Below are positions 17,669-26,044 of a stretch of DNA of 64,000 bases, one piece after another. The number at the start of each line of letters is the position of its first letter. Positions within the stretch are counted from its first letter, which is position 1. The notes beneath the pieces are model-generated. The model was not told where the DNA came from. It ran no database searches and saw only the letters and a program-made list of their open reading frames with translations. The position numbers and the translations under genes are program-made. This stretch comes from Alteromonas confluentis (GTDB lineage Bacteria > Pseudomonadota > Gammaproteobacteria > Enterobacterales > Alteromonadaceae), in NCBI RefSeq assembly GCF_001757105.1, contig NZ_MDHN01000029.1, positions 62,001 to 126,000 of the forward strand, given 5' to 3'.

Positions 17669-18490
17669 TTAATCTGCATCGAATTTCCGCCTCGCGAACT
17701 GGTATGCCGACTGCGCTACAGCCTCACCGTGTTCACCAACCACACCTTCTGTCACACTCTCATCTGTCCCTGTGTTTTCTTCACTGAACAACCAGTCATG
17801 GCCAGCCGACCATAAATGATTTGTGATGGAATCTCCGGTCATTTCCTTTACACCCAGATTTACCGCCGAATAAGCCAACCCTGCAGGGCCGCCATACAGA
17901 AAGCTTCCAGCTAAATCGGATGCGGCACTAATATGACTCGAAGATACATTCTGATAAAAGTCAGACACTAACGGAATGTGATGCAGCAGATTGACCGCAT
18001 CGAAGCCATCATTCCAGTCGACGCCATCTTCACCAAAAGCGCTATCTAAAAAGGTGGCCCAGTCAGAAGACGCCATGTTTTCGCTGTCTACCGATTCCGT
18101 TTCAACCACTTCTTCAGTCACGCCTTGTGCATCACTCGAAGAAGCAGAAACAGCTGACTTTAGTAAATCGGTTTTCAACACTGACAAAAGAGAGCCCTGA
18201 AGTTTGGCTAAGCCTTCATCAGAAGTCAGTAAGTTCAGCGCTTCATCTACGCCCTCCCCCAGCCCCAAAGAGCGCATAAACGCCGATTGAATGCCAGAGA
18301 CCAATTCATCTGACTTCGCACTGGTATTGGTATCTCCCAACGTAAGGGTAGATAACATTGCCGTAAAACCATCTGCCGTCTCCGTCGCAGTGGTCAGTGT
18401 TGAATCACTCGTCGATAGGGTACTGTCCATAGTGTCGCCCACATCAACGGTGTTCGTGATGTAACCGCTCATCGTCTCTAAAATTTGCAT
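17669..18490 (-). CDS. Acidic hypothetical protein next to flagellar genes
   Basis: I do not recognise this 273-residue protein. It is acidic and rich in Ser, Thr and Asp. The first half has no clear domain; the second has a less polar segment, HIPLVSDFYQNVSSSHISA then LAGSFLYGGPAGLAYSAVN (about residues 165-215), which may be a membrane-active or helical bundle region. There is no signal peptide. The start at 18490 has a strong GGGGGA ribosome site. An inverted repeat, AAGCGGCA/TGCCGCTT (17649-17670) with T4 on the minus strand, overlaps the stop codon and may terminate it. It is divergent from flgH, so a link with motility is only positional. Confidence 0.55.
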   Translation of the reverse strand: MQILETMSGYITNTVDVGDTMDSTLSTSDSTLTTATETADGFTAMLSTLTLGDTNTSAKSDELVSGIQSAFMRSLGLGEGVDEALNLLTSDEGLAKLQGSLLSVLKTDLLKSAVSASSSDAQGVTEEVVETESVDSENMASSDWATFLDSAFGEDGVDWNDGFDAVNLLHHIPLVSDFYQNVSSSHISAASDLAGSFLYGGPAGLAYSAVNLGVKEMTGDSITNHLWSAGHDWLFSEENTGTDESVTEGVVGEHGEAVAQSAYQFARRKFDAD

Positions 18491-18672
18491 AAATCCCCCT
18501 ACCCAGCGGGCATTGTAAACTCTGTAAAGGTACTGAAAATCAATAAGCTACAGCTGTGCTGTAAGCCAAAACCTCAGTTAGTATTCAATTCGGGTTCGCA
18601 AAGGACGGCGGCACTTTCTCCCTATGATTAACGATATTTATTGTCAGAAACCTGACACCGAGCGACGCAGCT

Positions 18673-19422
18673 ATGAAATTACGATGCCAAATTTTGATTC
18701 TTTTCATTTCTTTACATATTGCGGCATGCAGCCAAACGCCTTCTGAAGAAGCGCAAGTTATTGCAAGTAGTCCAACGAATCCAAATGTATCGCAACGCTC
18801 TGTCGATACCCGCGAGCGAGAGGCTTCTCCAGGTGAGGCGGCCTTTCGTCCGCCCCGTAGCGAGAAAGTTTCAGTGGTAAGCGTACCTACCGGTTCGCTC
18901 TTCGACCCCGCCCATGCAGCGGGTTTGTATGAACTGCATCACAATTTCAGTGTAGGAGACATGATCCTGATCTCTCTCGATGAGCAGACTTCATCCCAAA
19001 AATCAGTCGATTACAACGAAGACAAAAACACCCGTTTTCAGATTCAACCGCTAACCGTGAATGCCGGCCCGATACACATCAGCGATGATGACCTGAACAT
19101 GGACCACCAGCAAAGTGGCGAATTTAACAGCTCAGCCAATACGAGCCAGTCGAATTCGCTGGAAGGACAAATTACCGTTTATGTGGTTGAGATGTTGCCG
19201 AACGATAACCTGGTGGTGGCCGGTGAAAAGTGGATCACGATGAATCAGGGTAAGGAATTCATTCGCTTTTCCGGCGAAGTAAGGATTCGCGATATTGATG
19301 TAAACAATACCGTTAGTTCCGCTAAAGTCGGGAACGCATTAATTGAGTACAGCGGAAAAGGGGAGCTTCAAGATAATCAGAAGCGCAGCTTGCTTGGCAA
19401 ACTCTTCTCCATTTTCGGGTAA
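18673..19422 (+). CDS. flgH: FlgH-family flagellar L-ring lipoprotein
   Basis: FlgH forms the outer-membrane L ring through which the flagellar rod passes. This 249-residue protein has a lipoprotein signal (lipobox HIAAC near residue 19), a long low-complexity linker, then the FlgH core: GSLFDPAHAAGLYE, SVGDMILISLDE, NSLEGQITVYVVEMLPNDN, VVAGEKWITMNQGKEFIRF and DIDVNNTVSSAKVGNALIEY. It is longer at the N-terminus than enteric FlgH. flgT follows after 4 nt. No flgG, flgI or other rod genes are here, so it may be a detached or second copy. A GTCAG-AAAC-CTGAC repeat (18643-18656) lies just upstream. Confidence 0.85.
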   Translation: MKLRCQILILFISLHIAACSQTPSEEAQVIASSPTNPNVSQRSVDTREREASPGEAAFRPPRSEKVSVVSVPTGSLFDPAHAAGLYELHHNFSVGDMILISLDEQTSSQKSVDYNEDKNTRFQIQPLTVNAGPIHISDDDLNMDHQQSGEFNSSANTSQSNSLEGQITVYVVEMLPNDNLVVAGEKWITMNQGKEFIRFSGEVRIRDIDVNNTVSSAKVGNALIEYSGKGELQDNQKRSLLGKLFSIFG

Positions 19423-19426
19423 TCTT

Positions 19427-20593
19427 ATGTTTCGTGGTTTTCCTTTAGCCATACTTTTCGTTCTCTCTGCTATGTCGTTTGTTTCCCGCGCCGAATGGGT
19501 ACAGGGAGAAGCCTCTCTGATGGTAAAAGATGCGCCATTAGATGACGTTAGGTTAGTTGCAATAAAAAATGCCATTGCTGATGCGTCGTTTAAATCAGGC
19601 AGTGTGATCACCGCAGAAGATGTGGTATTGAACGGGCTACTGGTAAGCAGCAAAGCTGAAATTCACTCTACAGGTCGTATACAGCGGGTGGAAATTATTG
19701 ATGAGACAATAACCGAAGGCACATTGCATGTGGTGGTTAGAGTAAACATCACGCCACTATTCTCTTGTGAAAGTGATAAATATCATCGCTCGGTGCTGGT
19801 TACCCAACTTCAGCTTTTACGCCCCCGGCAGGCAGCCTATGGCGATATTTATGACTTCGGCAACCAAATCAGCAAGCGCTTCGAGCAGCAATTACTGCGG
19901 CAGCAACAGGCCATGAACGTGCAGCTACTAGATAAAGCGTTTGCTTCAAGAGCGGCGTTTAATTCTCTGACTCCACAAATCATTTATGATAAAGCCTCCT
20001 ACCTTGCACAAACCCAGGGGCGTCAGTTCGTTATCTTCGGATATATACGTGATATCAGCTTGTTCGAGCAGTTTGATATAACGGATGATGACGAAAGCGC
20101 GCTAAGAAGAAACTTCACTCTGGACGTGTATGTGGTGGATGCTTATCGAAGCTCACTGCTTTTCCAGGAGAGCTACCATTCAGAAGCCGACTGGAATTAT
20201 CCGGAAGGCCAGCAAGTAGACACCAACAACAGCCTGTTCTGGCGCAAAGACTACGGCAGAATTGTGTTAAATACGGTGAATGCAGCGGTAACGGATATCG
20301 CCAATATCATTACGTGTGAACCTTCCGTTACGCAAGTCGCAGACAAACTCGAAGATAACCTGGTAATCGGTATGGGGGCTGCCGATGGCGTGGCAGTAGG
20401 CGACACCTTTGCATTACTGAAAACTCGCACGCTCAGTCGCACCAATACCACTGGCCTGACAATCCAGTATCCGCTGGAGAATGTGCTGTTTAGTGTAAGC
20501 GCAGTCAATGCGCACGGTGCTGTTCTTGAAACCAGTCAGAAGGTGAACAGCACGATTGCCGATTTGTATGATTTAGTCACCCCCCATCCATAG
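19427..20593 (+). CDS. flgT: FlgT, flagellar H-ring protein
   Basis: FlgT builds the H ring around the basal body of sodium-driven polar flagella in Vibrio and relatives and recruits the T ring. The 388-residue protein has a signal peptide (cleaved after SFVSRA), the FlgT N-terminal domain (GEASLMVKDAPLDDVRLVA through VNITPLFSC), the middle domain (YHRSVLVTQLQLLRPRQA, NQISKRFEQQL) and the C-terminal SH3-like domain (NLVIGMGAADGVAVGDTFAL). The ATG at 19427 lies 4 nt after the flgH stop. The pair suggests a polar, possibly Na+-driven flagellum. The usual partners flgO and flgP are not in view. Confidence 0.85.
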   Translation: MFRGFPLAILFVLSAMSFVSRAEWVQGEASLMVKDAPLDDVRLVAIKNAIADASFKSGSVITAEDVVLNGLLVSSKAEIHSTGRIQRVEIIDETITEGTLHVVVRVNITPLFSCESDKYHRSVLVTQLQLLRPRQAAYGDIYDFGNQISKRFEQQLLRQQQAMNVQLLDKAFASRAAFNSLTPQIIYDKASYLAQTQGRQFVIFGYIRDISLFEQFDITDDDESALRRNFTLDVYVVDAYRSSLLFQESYHSEADWNYPEGQQVDTNNSLFWRKDYGRIVLNTVNAAVTDIANIITCEPSVTQVADKLEDNLVIGMGAADGVAVGDTFALLKTRTLSRTNTTGLTIQYPLENVLFSVSAVNAHGAVLETSQKVNSTIADLYDLVTPHP

Positions 20594-20745
20594 TTAAATG
20601 CAAAAGTATCAGCATCATTTTTTGTCTGAATACTCAGCAAAAAGGTGAGTCAGCAGTTTGTCATGCACTCGGCCGTTTATGATGGATCTCGTTAAACTAA
20701 ATGATAGTATTAGATTCATATTTTCTTGTTGAACATGATATTTAG

Positions 20746-23700
20746 ATGACTACAAGCTCTGATGAAAAAGCTTATTACTGGGTGGGGATCGGTGCATCCG
20801 CGGGCGGACTCGAACCTATCCAAACCCTCTGCGAGCAGCTGCCAAACGATGCAAATATGATTTACATTGTGGCACAGCACCTCTCGCCTAAACATGAAAG
20901 TAAGCTTACTGAGCTGGTTCAGCGGGAAACACGCCTGAAAGTGCAAACCATTACCAACGGTATTGAGGCACAACCGAACACGATTTACATCACGCCGCCA
21001 AAATATGATGTTCGGGTTAAAGGAAAAAAGATTTATCTCTCTGAGTTGGATTCCGCCAACTTTGCGAAGCCTTCCGTTAACACCTTATTTGTCTCACTTG
21101 CTGAAGAAAAGCGGGAGCATGCCATTGGTGTTGTATTATCTGGAACCGGTTCAGATGGCGCGCACGGAATTAAAGTGATCAGAGCGTCAGGTGGCGTAAC
21201 CTACGCACAAGACCCAACCTCTGCCGGATACGATGGCATGCCACGCGCAGCGCTAGACACCGATTGCGTTGATTTTGTACTGAATCCGTCAGATATCGGC
21301 GTTCATCTACACGACCTCAGCACTAAACTGCCCCGAGATTTGCAAATCAAAATCGAAGGTGAAGAGGTTCAGGATAGATTCCTCGAACTCATTAGTATTG
21401 TCAGAAAGCAGTGCGGCGTGTCTTTCAAGCATTATAAAAAGGCTACCTTGCAACGACGCATCGAACGTAGAATGCTGGCGCGGAAGGTCGACAGCTTCTC
21501 GGAATACGTCGATTTGATTCGTGACGATAGCGAAGAGGTGCGCCTGCTTTACAAAGACATTCTGATTTCCGTTACTAACTTCTTCCGCGACCCCAATACT
21601 TTTAGCCAACTTGCGCCAATGCTTGAGTCGATTAAAGACAGTAAGAGTAATGGCGATCCTATTCGATTGTGGGTGGTAGGCTGCGCAACCGGTGAAGAAG
21701 CCTACAGTTTAGCGATTATGCTGTGTGAGGCACTCGGTGGCGTAGAGAAACTGAGTAGCGAAGAGCACCAAATTTTCGCATCGGATGTCGACACCGATGC
21801 GCTCACCGTTGCTCGCCGTGGTATTTATAGCGAAGCATCCATGGCAGATGTACCGCAGCAGTTCAAAGAGAAGTATTTCCGCAAGAAAGGCAATGCTTAT
21901 GAAGTGATTGATGAGATCAAGCGTATTATCTTGTTCTCCGGTCACAATATCATCGATGATCCACCGTTCCTGCGTATCGATCTCATTACCTGCCGCAACC
22001 TGCTTATCTACTTCGATCAGGAATTGCAGAAAAAAGTGTATCGTATATTCCACTACTCCTTGCGAGACCGTGGACACTTATTCCTGGGCAAATCTGAAAG
22101 TACCTCTCAGGTTACGGATATTTTCCGTGCCGTTAATTCACAGGAAAAGATTTTTCAAAAACGAAGCGTGTCTTCCTATAACCCGCAGCGTTTTCATTTA
22201 AGTGGAAAGGCGTCGGTTAGACTAACTGAAATGCCGGCAAGAACTACGGATACCAGCCAGCCTCCGCAACTACCCGACGCCTTGGTAGAACAGCTTGGCG
22301 ATGCCTGCATTCTGATAAACGATAACCTGGATGTAGAACATACTTATGGTAATAGCACCAACTACATCAAGTTTCCGAAAGGAAAGCCGTCGTTTAACCT
22401 GAGTGAAATCGTGCTGGAAATGTTCAGACACGAAATTCGCCCACTGGTTTATAAAGTCACCCGCACGAAAAAGCAGTCTGAAAGTCAAATACGCCGCATG
22501 ACGATTGATGGCAAGAAGTATCAGGTTAAAATGAAGGTGCTGCCGGTTCAGATTGAGGAGCAGGACGAAAAGTTTCTGTTGGTCTGTTTCGAACGCTCAG
22601 CTGAAGCCATCAATGAATCGACTGCGGTTATTCTTGACGAGAGTGCTGCGCGCATAAAAGAGCTTGAAGACGAGCTATCTATGGCTCGCGAGCATATTCA
22701 AACCGTGGTGGAAGAACTCGAAACATCAAACGAAGAATTGCAGTCGATGAACGAAGAGCTGCAATCGTCGAACGAAGAGTTACAATCTTCCAACGAAGAA
22801 CTGGAAACCACTAATGAAGAGCTTCAATCTACCAACGAAGAACTGGTAACAATGAACGATCAGCTCAATGACAAAACCACGTCGCTTGAGCAAGTGACCA
22901 ATGAGTTGGTCAACATTAAAAACTCTCTGGCTTTCCCGTTGGTTTATCTTGATAGCAACTACACGGTTGTACGAGCCAACAAAGCTGCCAAAGCAACGTT
23001 TAAGCTAAATTCCGATTTGGACAACTTTAACGAGCGTATCCGCGAGCGGTTCGACGGCGTTAAAGTGCGTGATTTGGTCGATGGCGTGACTGATTCCGGT
23101 AAAGAGTTAACCGTCCCTCTGGAAGGCGAAAACGTATACTACAGCCTCCAGGTTACTCCTTACTTTTCAACTAACAACAAAGTTGAAGGCGCTATTTTCA
23201 GCTTTATCGATAACACCGTGCTGGTTAATCATCAACACGAGCTCGACGAAAAACGTGAGCAGGCGCAACGTGCTAACCTGGCAAAAACGGAGTTCCTGGC
23301 GAATGTCAGTCATGAAATCCGCACCCCGCTAAATGCAATTGTCGGTGTGAACGAGGTGTTCGGCCTTAGCGTTGACGACGATTCGAAGCGAGAGCGATTA
23401 CTTAAGATCCTCGACAACGCTACCCGCAAACTAAAAGATTTGCTCAATGATCTGCTCGATTTTGCCAAGTTGGAATCAGGCCAACTATCGCTTGAACACA
23501 CGGAGTTTTCACCGAAAGATTTAGTTGAAGATTTAATTGAGCTTTACGCAGTTGATAACGACAGAGAAGACCGCAAAATCTCAGCGAACTTCAGTGAAGA
23601 TCTGCCCGATGCATTTATCGGCGACCCGTTGCGAATACAACAAATTGTCACCAATCTGCTGTCCAATGCGATTAAATTTACCGAGTCAGGAAGTGTCAAA

Positions 23701-24426
23701 GTGTCTCTTAGTGGACATTGGGATAGTGGTGTTTATCGCCTGCTGCTCAAAGTTACCGATACCGGCATCGGTATGTCGGAAGAAAACCTGCAGCAGATTT
23801 TCGAGAAATTTACCCAGGCGAATTCCAGTATTGCACGACGCTTTGGCGGGTCTGGATTAGGTCTGTCGATCGTTAAAGAGTTAGTGGCGCTGATGGCCGG
23901 CACGATTTCTGTTTCCAGTAAAGAGAATGCGGGCACCACCTTTACTATCACACTGCCACTGCAAACGCCCAAAGCCGTTATGGAAAAACGCCCCCAGTCT
24001 GACAAGCAAATTAGTAAGTTAGCCACCGCCGACGATACCCGCGTTTTAGTTGTGGAAGATAACGACGCTAACGTCTTTATTCTTACTACGTATCTGGAAG
24101 AACTCGGCCTGACCTACGATGTTGCAGAGAATGGCGAGCAAGCGCTAGAACAGGTAGACAAACAGCACTACGATGTCATTTTGCTAGACTTGCAAATGGA
24201 CGTCATGGATGGCTTCGAATTCTTTGAAGTGCTGACCACAGAGAAGCCCGACATTGCGAGCAAAACAGACGTAATCGCAGTCTCGGCCCACGTTCACCAG
24301 GATATCATTGCACGTTGTTTAAAAACCGGTATGAGCGATTTTTTGCCTAAGCCCGTAGAAATAACCAACTTACATGAAATTCTTTTAAGATACCTGAATG
24401 GAAGAAACACCAAAAACGAAGATTAG
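20746..24426 (+). CDS. CheB-CheR-PAS-histidine kinase-receiver fusion
   Basis: A 1226-residue soluble signalling protein. In order: CheB methylesterase (about 1-195) with the Ser-His-Asp triad in GASAGG (S18), AQHLSP (H45) and GTGSDGA; CheR methyltransferase (about 200-475; FFRDPNTF, WVVGCATGEEAYSLAI, ITCRNLLIYF); a coiled coil of repeated NEELQS/NEELET heptads (about 640-715); a PAS region; HisKA with NVSHEIRTPLNA (His about 856); HATPase with NLLSNAIKF, DTGIGM and GGSGLGLSI; and a C-terminal receiver (VLVVEDNDAN, phospho-Asp in ILLDLQMDVMDG, about 1148). No membrane segment or classical CheB receiver. The next gene, another CheB, overlaps it by 29 nt. Confidence 0.93.
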   Translation: MTTSSDEKAYYWVGIGASAGGLEPIQTLCEQLPNDANMIYIVAQHLSPKHESKLTELVQRETRLKVQTITNGIEAQPNTIYITPPKYDVRVKGKKIYLSELDSANFAKPSVNTLFVSLAEEKREHAIGVVLSGTGSDGAHGIKVIRASGGVTYAQDPTSAGYDGMPRAALDTDCVDFVLNPSDIGVHLHDLSTKLPRDLQIKIEGEEVQDRFLELISIVRKQCGVSFKHYKKATLQRRIERRMLARKVDSFSEYVDLIRDDSEEVRLLYKDILISVTNFFRDPNTFSQLAPMLESIKDSKSNGDPIRLWVVGCATGEEAYSLAIMLCEALGGVEKLSSEEHQIFASDVDTDALTVARRGIYSEASMADVPQQFKEKYFRKKGNAYEVIDEIKRIILFSGHNIIDDPPFLRIDLITCRNLLIYFDQELQKKVYRIFHYSLRDRGHLFLGKSESTSQVTDIFRAVNSQEKIFQKRSVSSYNPQRFHLSGKASVRLTEMPARTTDTSQPPQLPDALVEQLGDACILINDNLDVEHTYGNSTNYIKFPKGKPSFNLSEIVLEMFRHEIRPLVYKVTRTKKQSESQIRRMTIDGKKYQVKMKVLPVQIEEQDEKFLLVCFERSAEAINESTAVILDESAARIKELEDELSMAREHIQTVVEELETSNEELQSMNEELQSSNEELQSSNEELETTNEELQSTNEELVTMNDQLNDKTTSLEQVTNELVNIKNSLAFPLVYLDSNYTVVRANKAAKATFKLNSDLDNFNERIRERFDGVKVRDLVDGVTDSGKELTVPLEGENVYYSLQVTPYFSTNNKVEGAIFSFIDNTVLVNHQHELDEKREQAQRANLAKTEFLANVSHEIRTPLNAIVGVNEVFGLSVDDDSKRERLLKILDNATRKLKDLLNDLLDFAKLESGQLSLEHTEFSPKDLVEDLIELYAVDNDREDRKISANFSEDLPDAFIGDPLRIQQIVTNLLSNAIKFTESGSVKVSLSGHWDSGVYRLLLKVTDTGIGMSEENLQQIFEKFTQANSSIARRFGGSGLGLSIVKELVALMAGTISVSSKENAGTTFTITLPLQTPKAVMEKRPQSDKQISKLATADDTRVLVVEDNDANVFILTTYLEELGLTYDVAENGEQALEQVDKQHYDVILLDLQMDVMDGFEFFEVLTTEKPDIASKTDVIAVSAHVHQDIIARCLKTGMSDFLPKPVEITNLHEILLRYLNGRNTKNED

Positions 24427-25081
24427 GTACCCTGAGCCAGGCCCGGTTTATTTTATCGGTGCCTCTCTTGGCGGTGTAAAAGCGTTTATCTCTCTGGTAG
24501 AAAAACTACCCGATGATTTTCCTGCCCCTGTTTTTTTGTTGCTGCATCGAATTAAAGACAGCGACAAGAAAGGCGGCGATATGCAAATGGTATTTCAGGC
24601 GAAAACCCAGCTTACCGTGAAAAATGCGGAAGACGGAGAAGTCGTTCGCGGTGGTCACATTTATCTGCCCCCCGACAACCTGCACATTGGCGTAGAGGAC
24701 AATCGCATTCGCTTTTATGAAGAGCCTGATTTTTCCTACTGGCGCCCTTCTATCGACTTTTTGTTTAAGTCGGCGGCAAAAGAATACACTGAACGGGCTA
24801 TCTGTATTCTGCTTACCGGAAACCTTGATGATGGAGTTGCTGGCCTGCGTGAAACGTCTGCACAGGGTGGCATCACTGTGGCACAATCGCCAGAAGACGC
24901 TTACGCACCTTACCTGCCATTAAATGCCGTGCTCAACGACCACCCATCACACGTGTTGCCGCTGAATGATATTCCTGCACTGATGTGCGAACTGGCGCAG
25001 CACCCATTTTCGAATGATCAAAAAAAGGTAGCCGAAGAGTCTGCTGTTGTTGCCCAACAACTAAAAAGCCGCCTGAAGTAA
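24398..25081 (+). CDS. Stand-alone CheB-type methylesterase domain protein
   Basis: A 227-residue protein consisting almost only of the CheB catalytic domain, which removes methyl groups from chemoreceptor glutamates. The Ser-His-Asp triad is intact: FIGASLGG (S23), FLLLHRI (H50) and LTGNLDDGVAG (Asp near 145). No receiver domain precedes it. The ATG lies inside the end of the CheB-CheR-kinase gene (29-nt overlap, different frame), so the two are made together; the receiver at the end of the first protein could act on this enzyme. Whether the substrate is a chemoreceptor is unknown. Confidence 0.88.
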   Translation: MEETPKTKIRYPEPGPVYFIGASLGGVKAFISLVEKLPDDFPAPVFLLLHRIKDSDKKGGDMQMVFQAKTQLTVKNAEDGEVVRGGHIYLPPDNLHIGVEDNRIRFYEEPDFSYWRPSIDFLFKSAAKEYTERAICILLTGNLDDGVAGLRETSAQGGITVAQSPEDAYAPYLPLNAVLNDHPSHVLPLNDIPALMCELAQHPFSNDQKKVAEESAVVAQQLKSRLK

Positions 25082-25093
25082 ACTTCTGGCGGC
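25068..25093 (-). terminator. Terminator of the CBM9-like gene
   Basis: GCCGCCTGAAG and CTTCTGGCGGC form a stem with one unpaired base around TAAA. On the minus strand it is followed by TTTTT, so it terminates the downstream-facing CBM9-like gene. It overlaps the last codons of the CheB gene on the other strand. Confidence 0.7.
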
Positions 25094-25138
25094 CTTGTTG
25101 TATTCGCAGAACGCGTATGCATATCCTGTCATTCAGGA

Positions 25139-25882
25139 CTATTTTGTCAGGGTGATTTTTCCAAATACCGACGCATCGATATAACCCAAATTTTTACTGC
25201 CATCTACTGGCGTGATTTCGTGTGAGCCGACGAAATGTTCACGTTCCGGACTACCGTCGTTATCACAGTAAGCCAACATAAACCCCATTACTTTGCCTTC
25301 GCTAAGCGTAACAGGTTTACCCGGTTTCGCCGTGGTAAAGGAATCGTCGTAAATGTCGATAGCCACTTCCCAGGTAATGGTATATGGCGCTGCTTCAGCG
25401 CGATGCAACACACTCGTCACGTGGTCGTTTAACAACACCACGCCGTCATTATCGCCTTTGTCGCCAAAGTCTGCTGCATTGCCGTCTAATGCAATATGAT
25501 AAGCAAACGCATTGTAGCTGTACTGATGGTTGCCGCCAGACGCATCTTCATCGATAAAGACTTCAAGAGCATCATCGTCCCAGTACTTATCTTTAGGATC
25601 AGGATGCGTATCTATCAGCACGTCATCGAGCATTTCCACCAACAAGTAGAGCTTACCTTCATCCCATGCCAGTTTAAAACGACCAGAAAAATCTTCTTTG
25701 GAGGGCATAGTGCCCACCATCAAATGCTCTAGCGGGTACCACTGTGCCGTTTCCCAAACAGCATCATCGGCAGCCCCGTTAACCACTACGCCGTCTTTTG
25801 CAAAGCTTGCATCCATGGCCAACGCCACGGGAGACAGTAAACTCAAGCCTAATGCAGACAGGGCAAACAAATTCGTTTTCAT
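25139..25882 (-). CDS. Exported CBM9-like sugar-binding protein
   Basis: A 247-residue exported protein: signal peptide (cleaved after SPVALA) and a single CBM9/DOMON-like beta-sandwich (DAVWETAQWYPLE near residue 40, GRFKLAWDEGKLYLLVEMLDD, DDDALEVFIDED, TITWEVAIDI, MGFMLAYCDND). These modules bind carbohydrates or, in some exported proteins, cofactors; no catalytic domain is attached. AAGGAA lies upstream of the ATG. A LacI/GntR-type operator 28 nt before the start suggests sugar-dependent repression. No transporter or glycosidase gene is adjacent, so the ligand cannot be named. Confidence 0.8.
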   Translation of the reverse strand: MKTNLFALSALGLSLLSPVALAMDASFAKDGVVVNGAADDAVWETAQWYPLEHLMVGTMPSKEDFSGRFKLAWDEGKLYLLVEMLDDVLIDTHPDPKDKYWDDDALEVFIDEDASGGNHQYSYNAFAYHIALDGNAADFGDKGDNDGVVLLNDHVTSVLHRAEAAPYTITWEVAIDIYDDSFTTAKPGKPVTLSEGKVMGFMLAYCDNDGSPEREHFVGSHEITPVDGSKNLGYIDASVFGKITLTK

Positions 25883-25909
25883 AAGTATTCCTTGAAGAAG
25901 AAAGCGTTA

Positions 25910-25925
25910 ACGTTATCGGTAACAT
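25910..25925 (-). promoter_or_regulatory. LacI/GntR-type operator
   Basis: On the minus strand the 16 bases read ATGTTACCGATAACGT, a near-perfect palindrome that differs at two positions from the ATGTTACCGGTAACAT operator of E. coli GntR and is typical of LacI-family sites. It lies 28 nt before the CBM9-like start codon, where a bound repressor would block transcription. The regulator gene is not in the window. Confidence 0.5.
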
Positions 25926-26044
25926 TTCACATGATTTTTACACACTGAGGTTGGAATGTGAACTGCTATCGTGCTGAGGAGTTTGGGTTGATGTGCTACA
26001 AGAACATGATTACCGCCCAGAGACCCCGGGCGGCAGATTGTGTA

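Noticed and set aside
22723..22860. Short tandem DNA repeats, checked as a possible CRISPR or minisatellite
   Set aside because: They encode the NEELQS/NEELET heptads of a coiled coil in the CheB-CheR kinase, in frame and with codon variation, so the repeat is at the protein level.
26012..26034. Inverted repeat after amtB as an intrinsic terminator
   Set aside because: No T run follows on the minus strand, so it is mentioned with amtB but not listed as a terminator.
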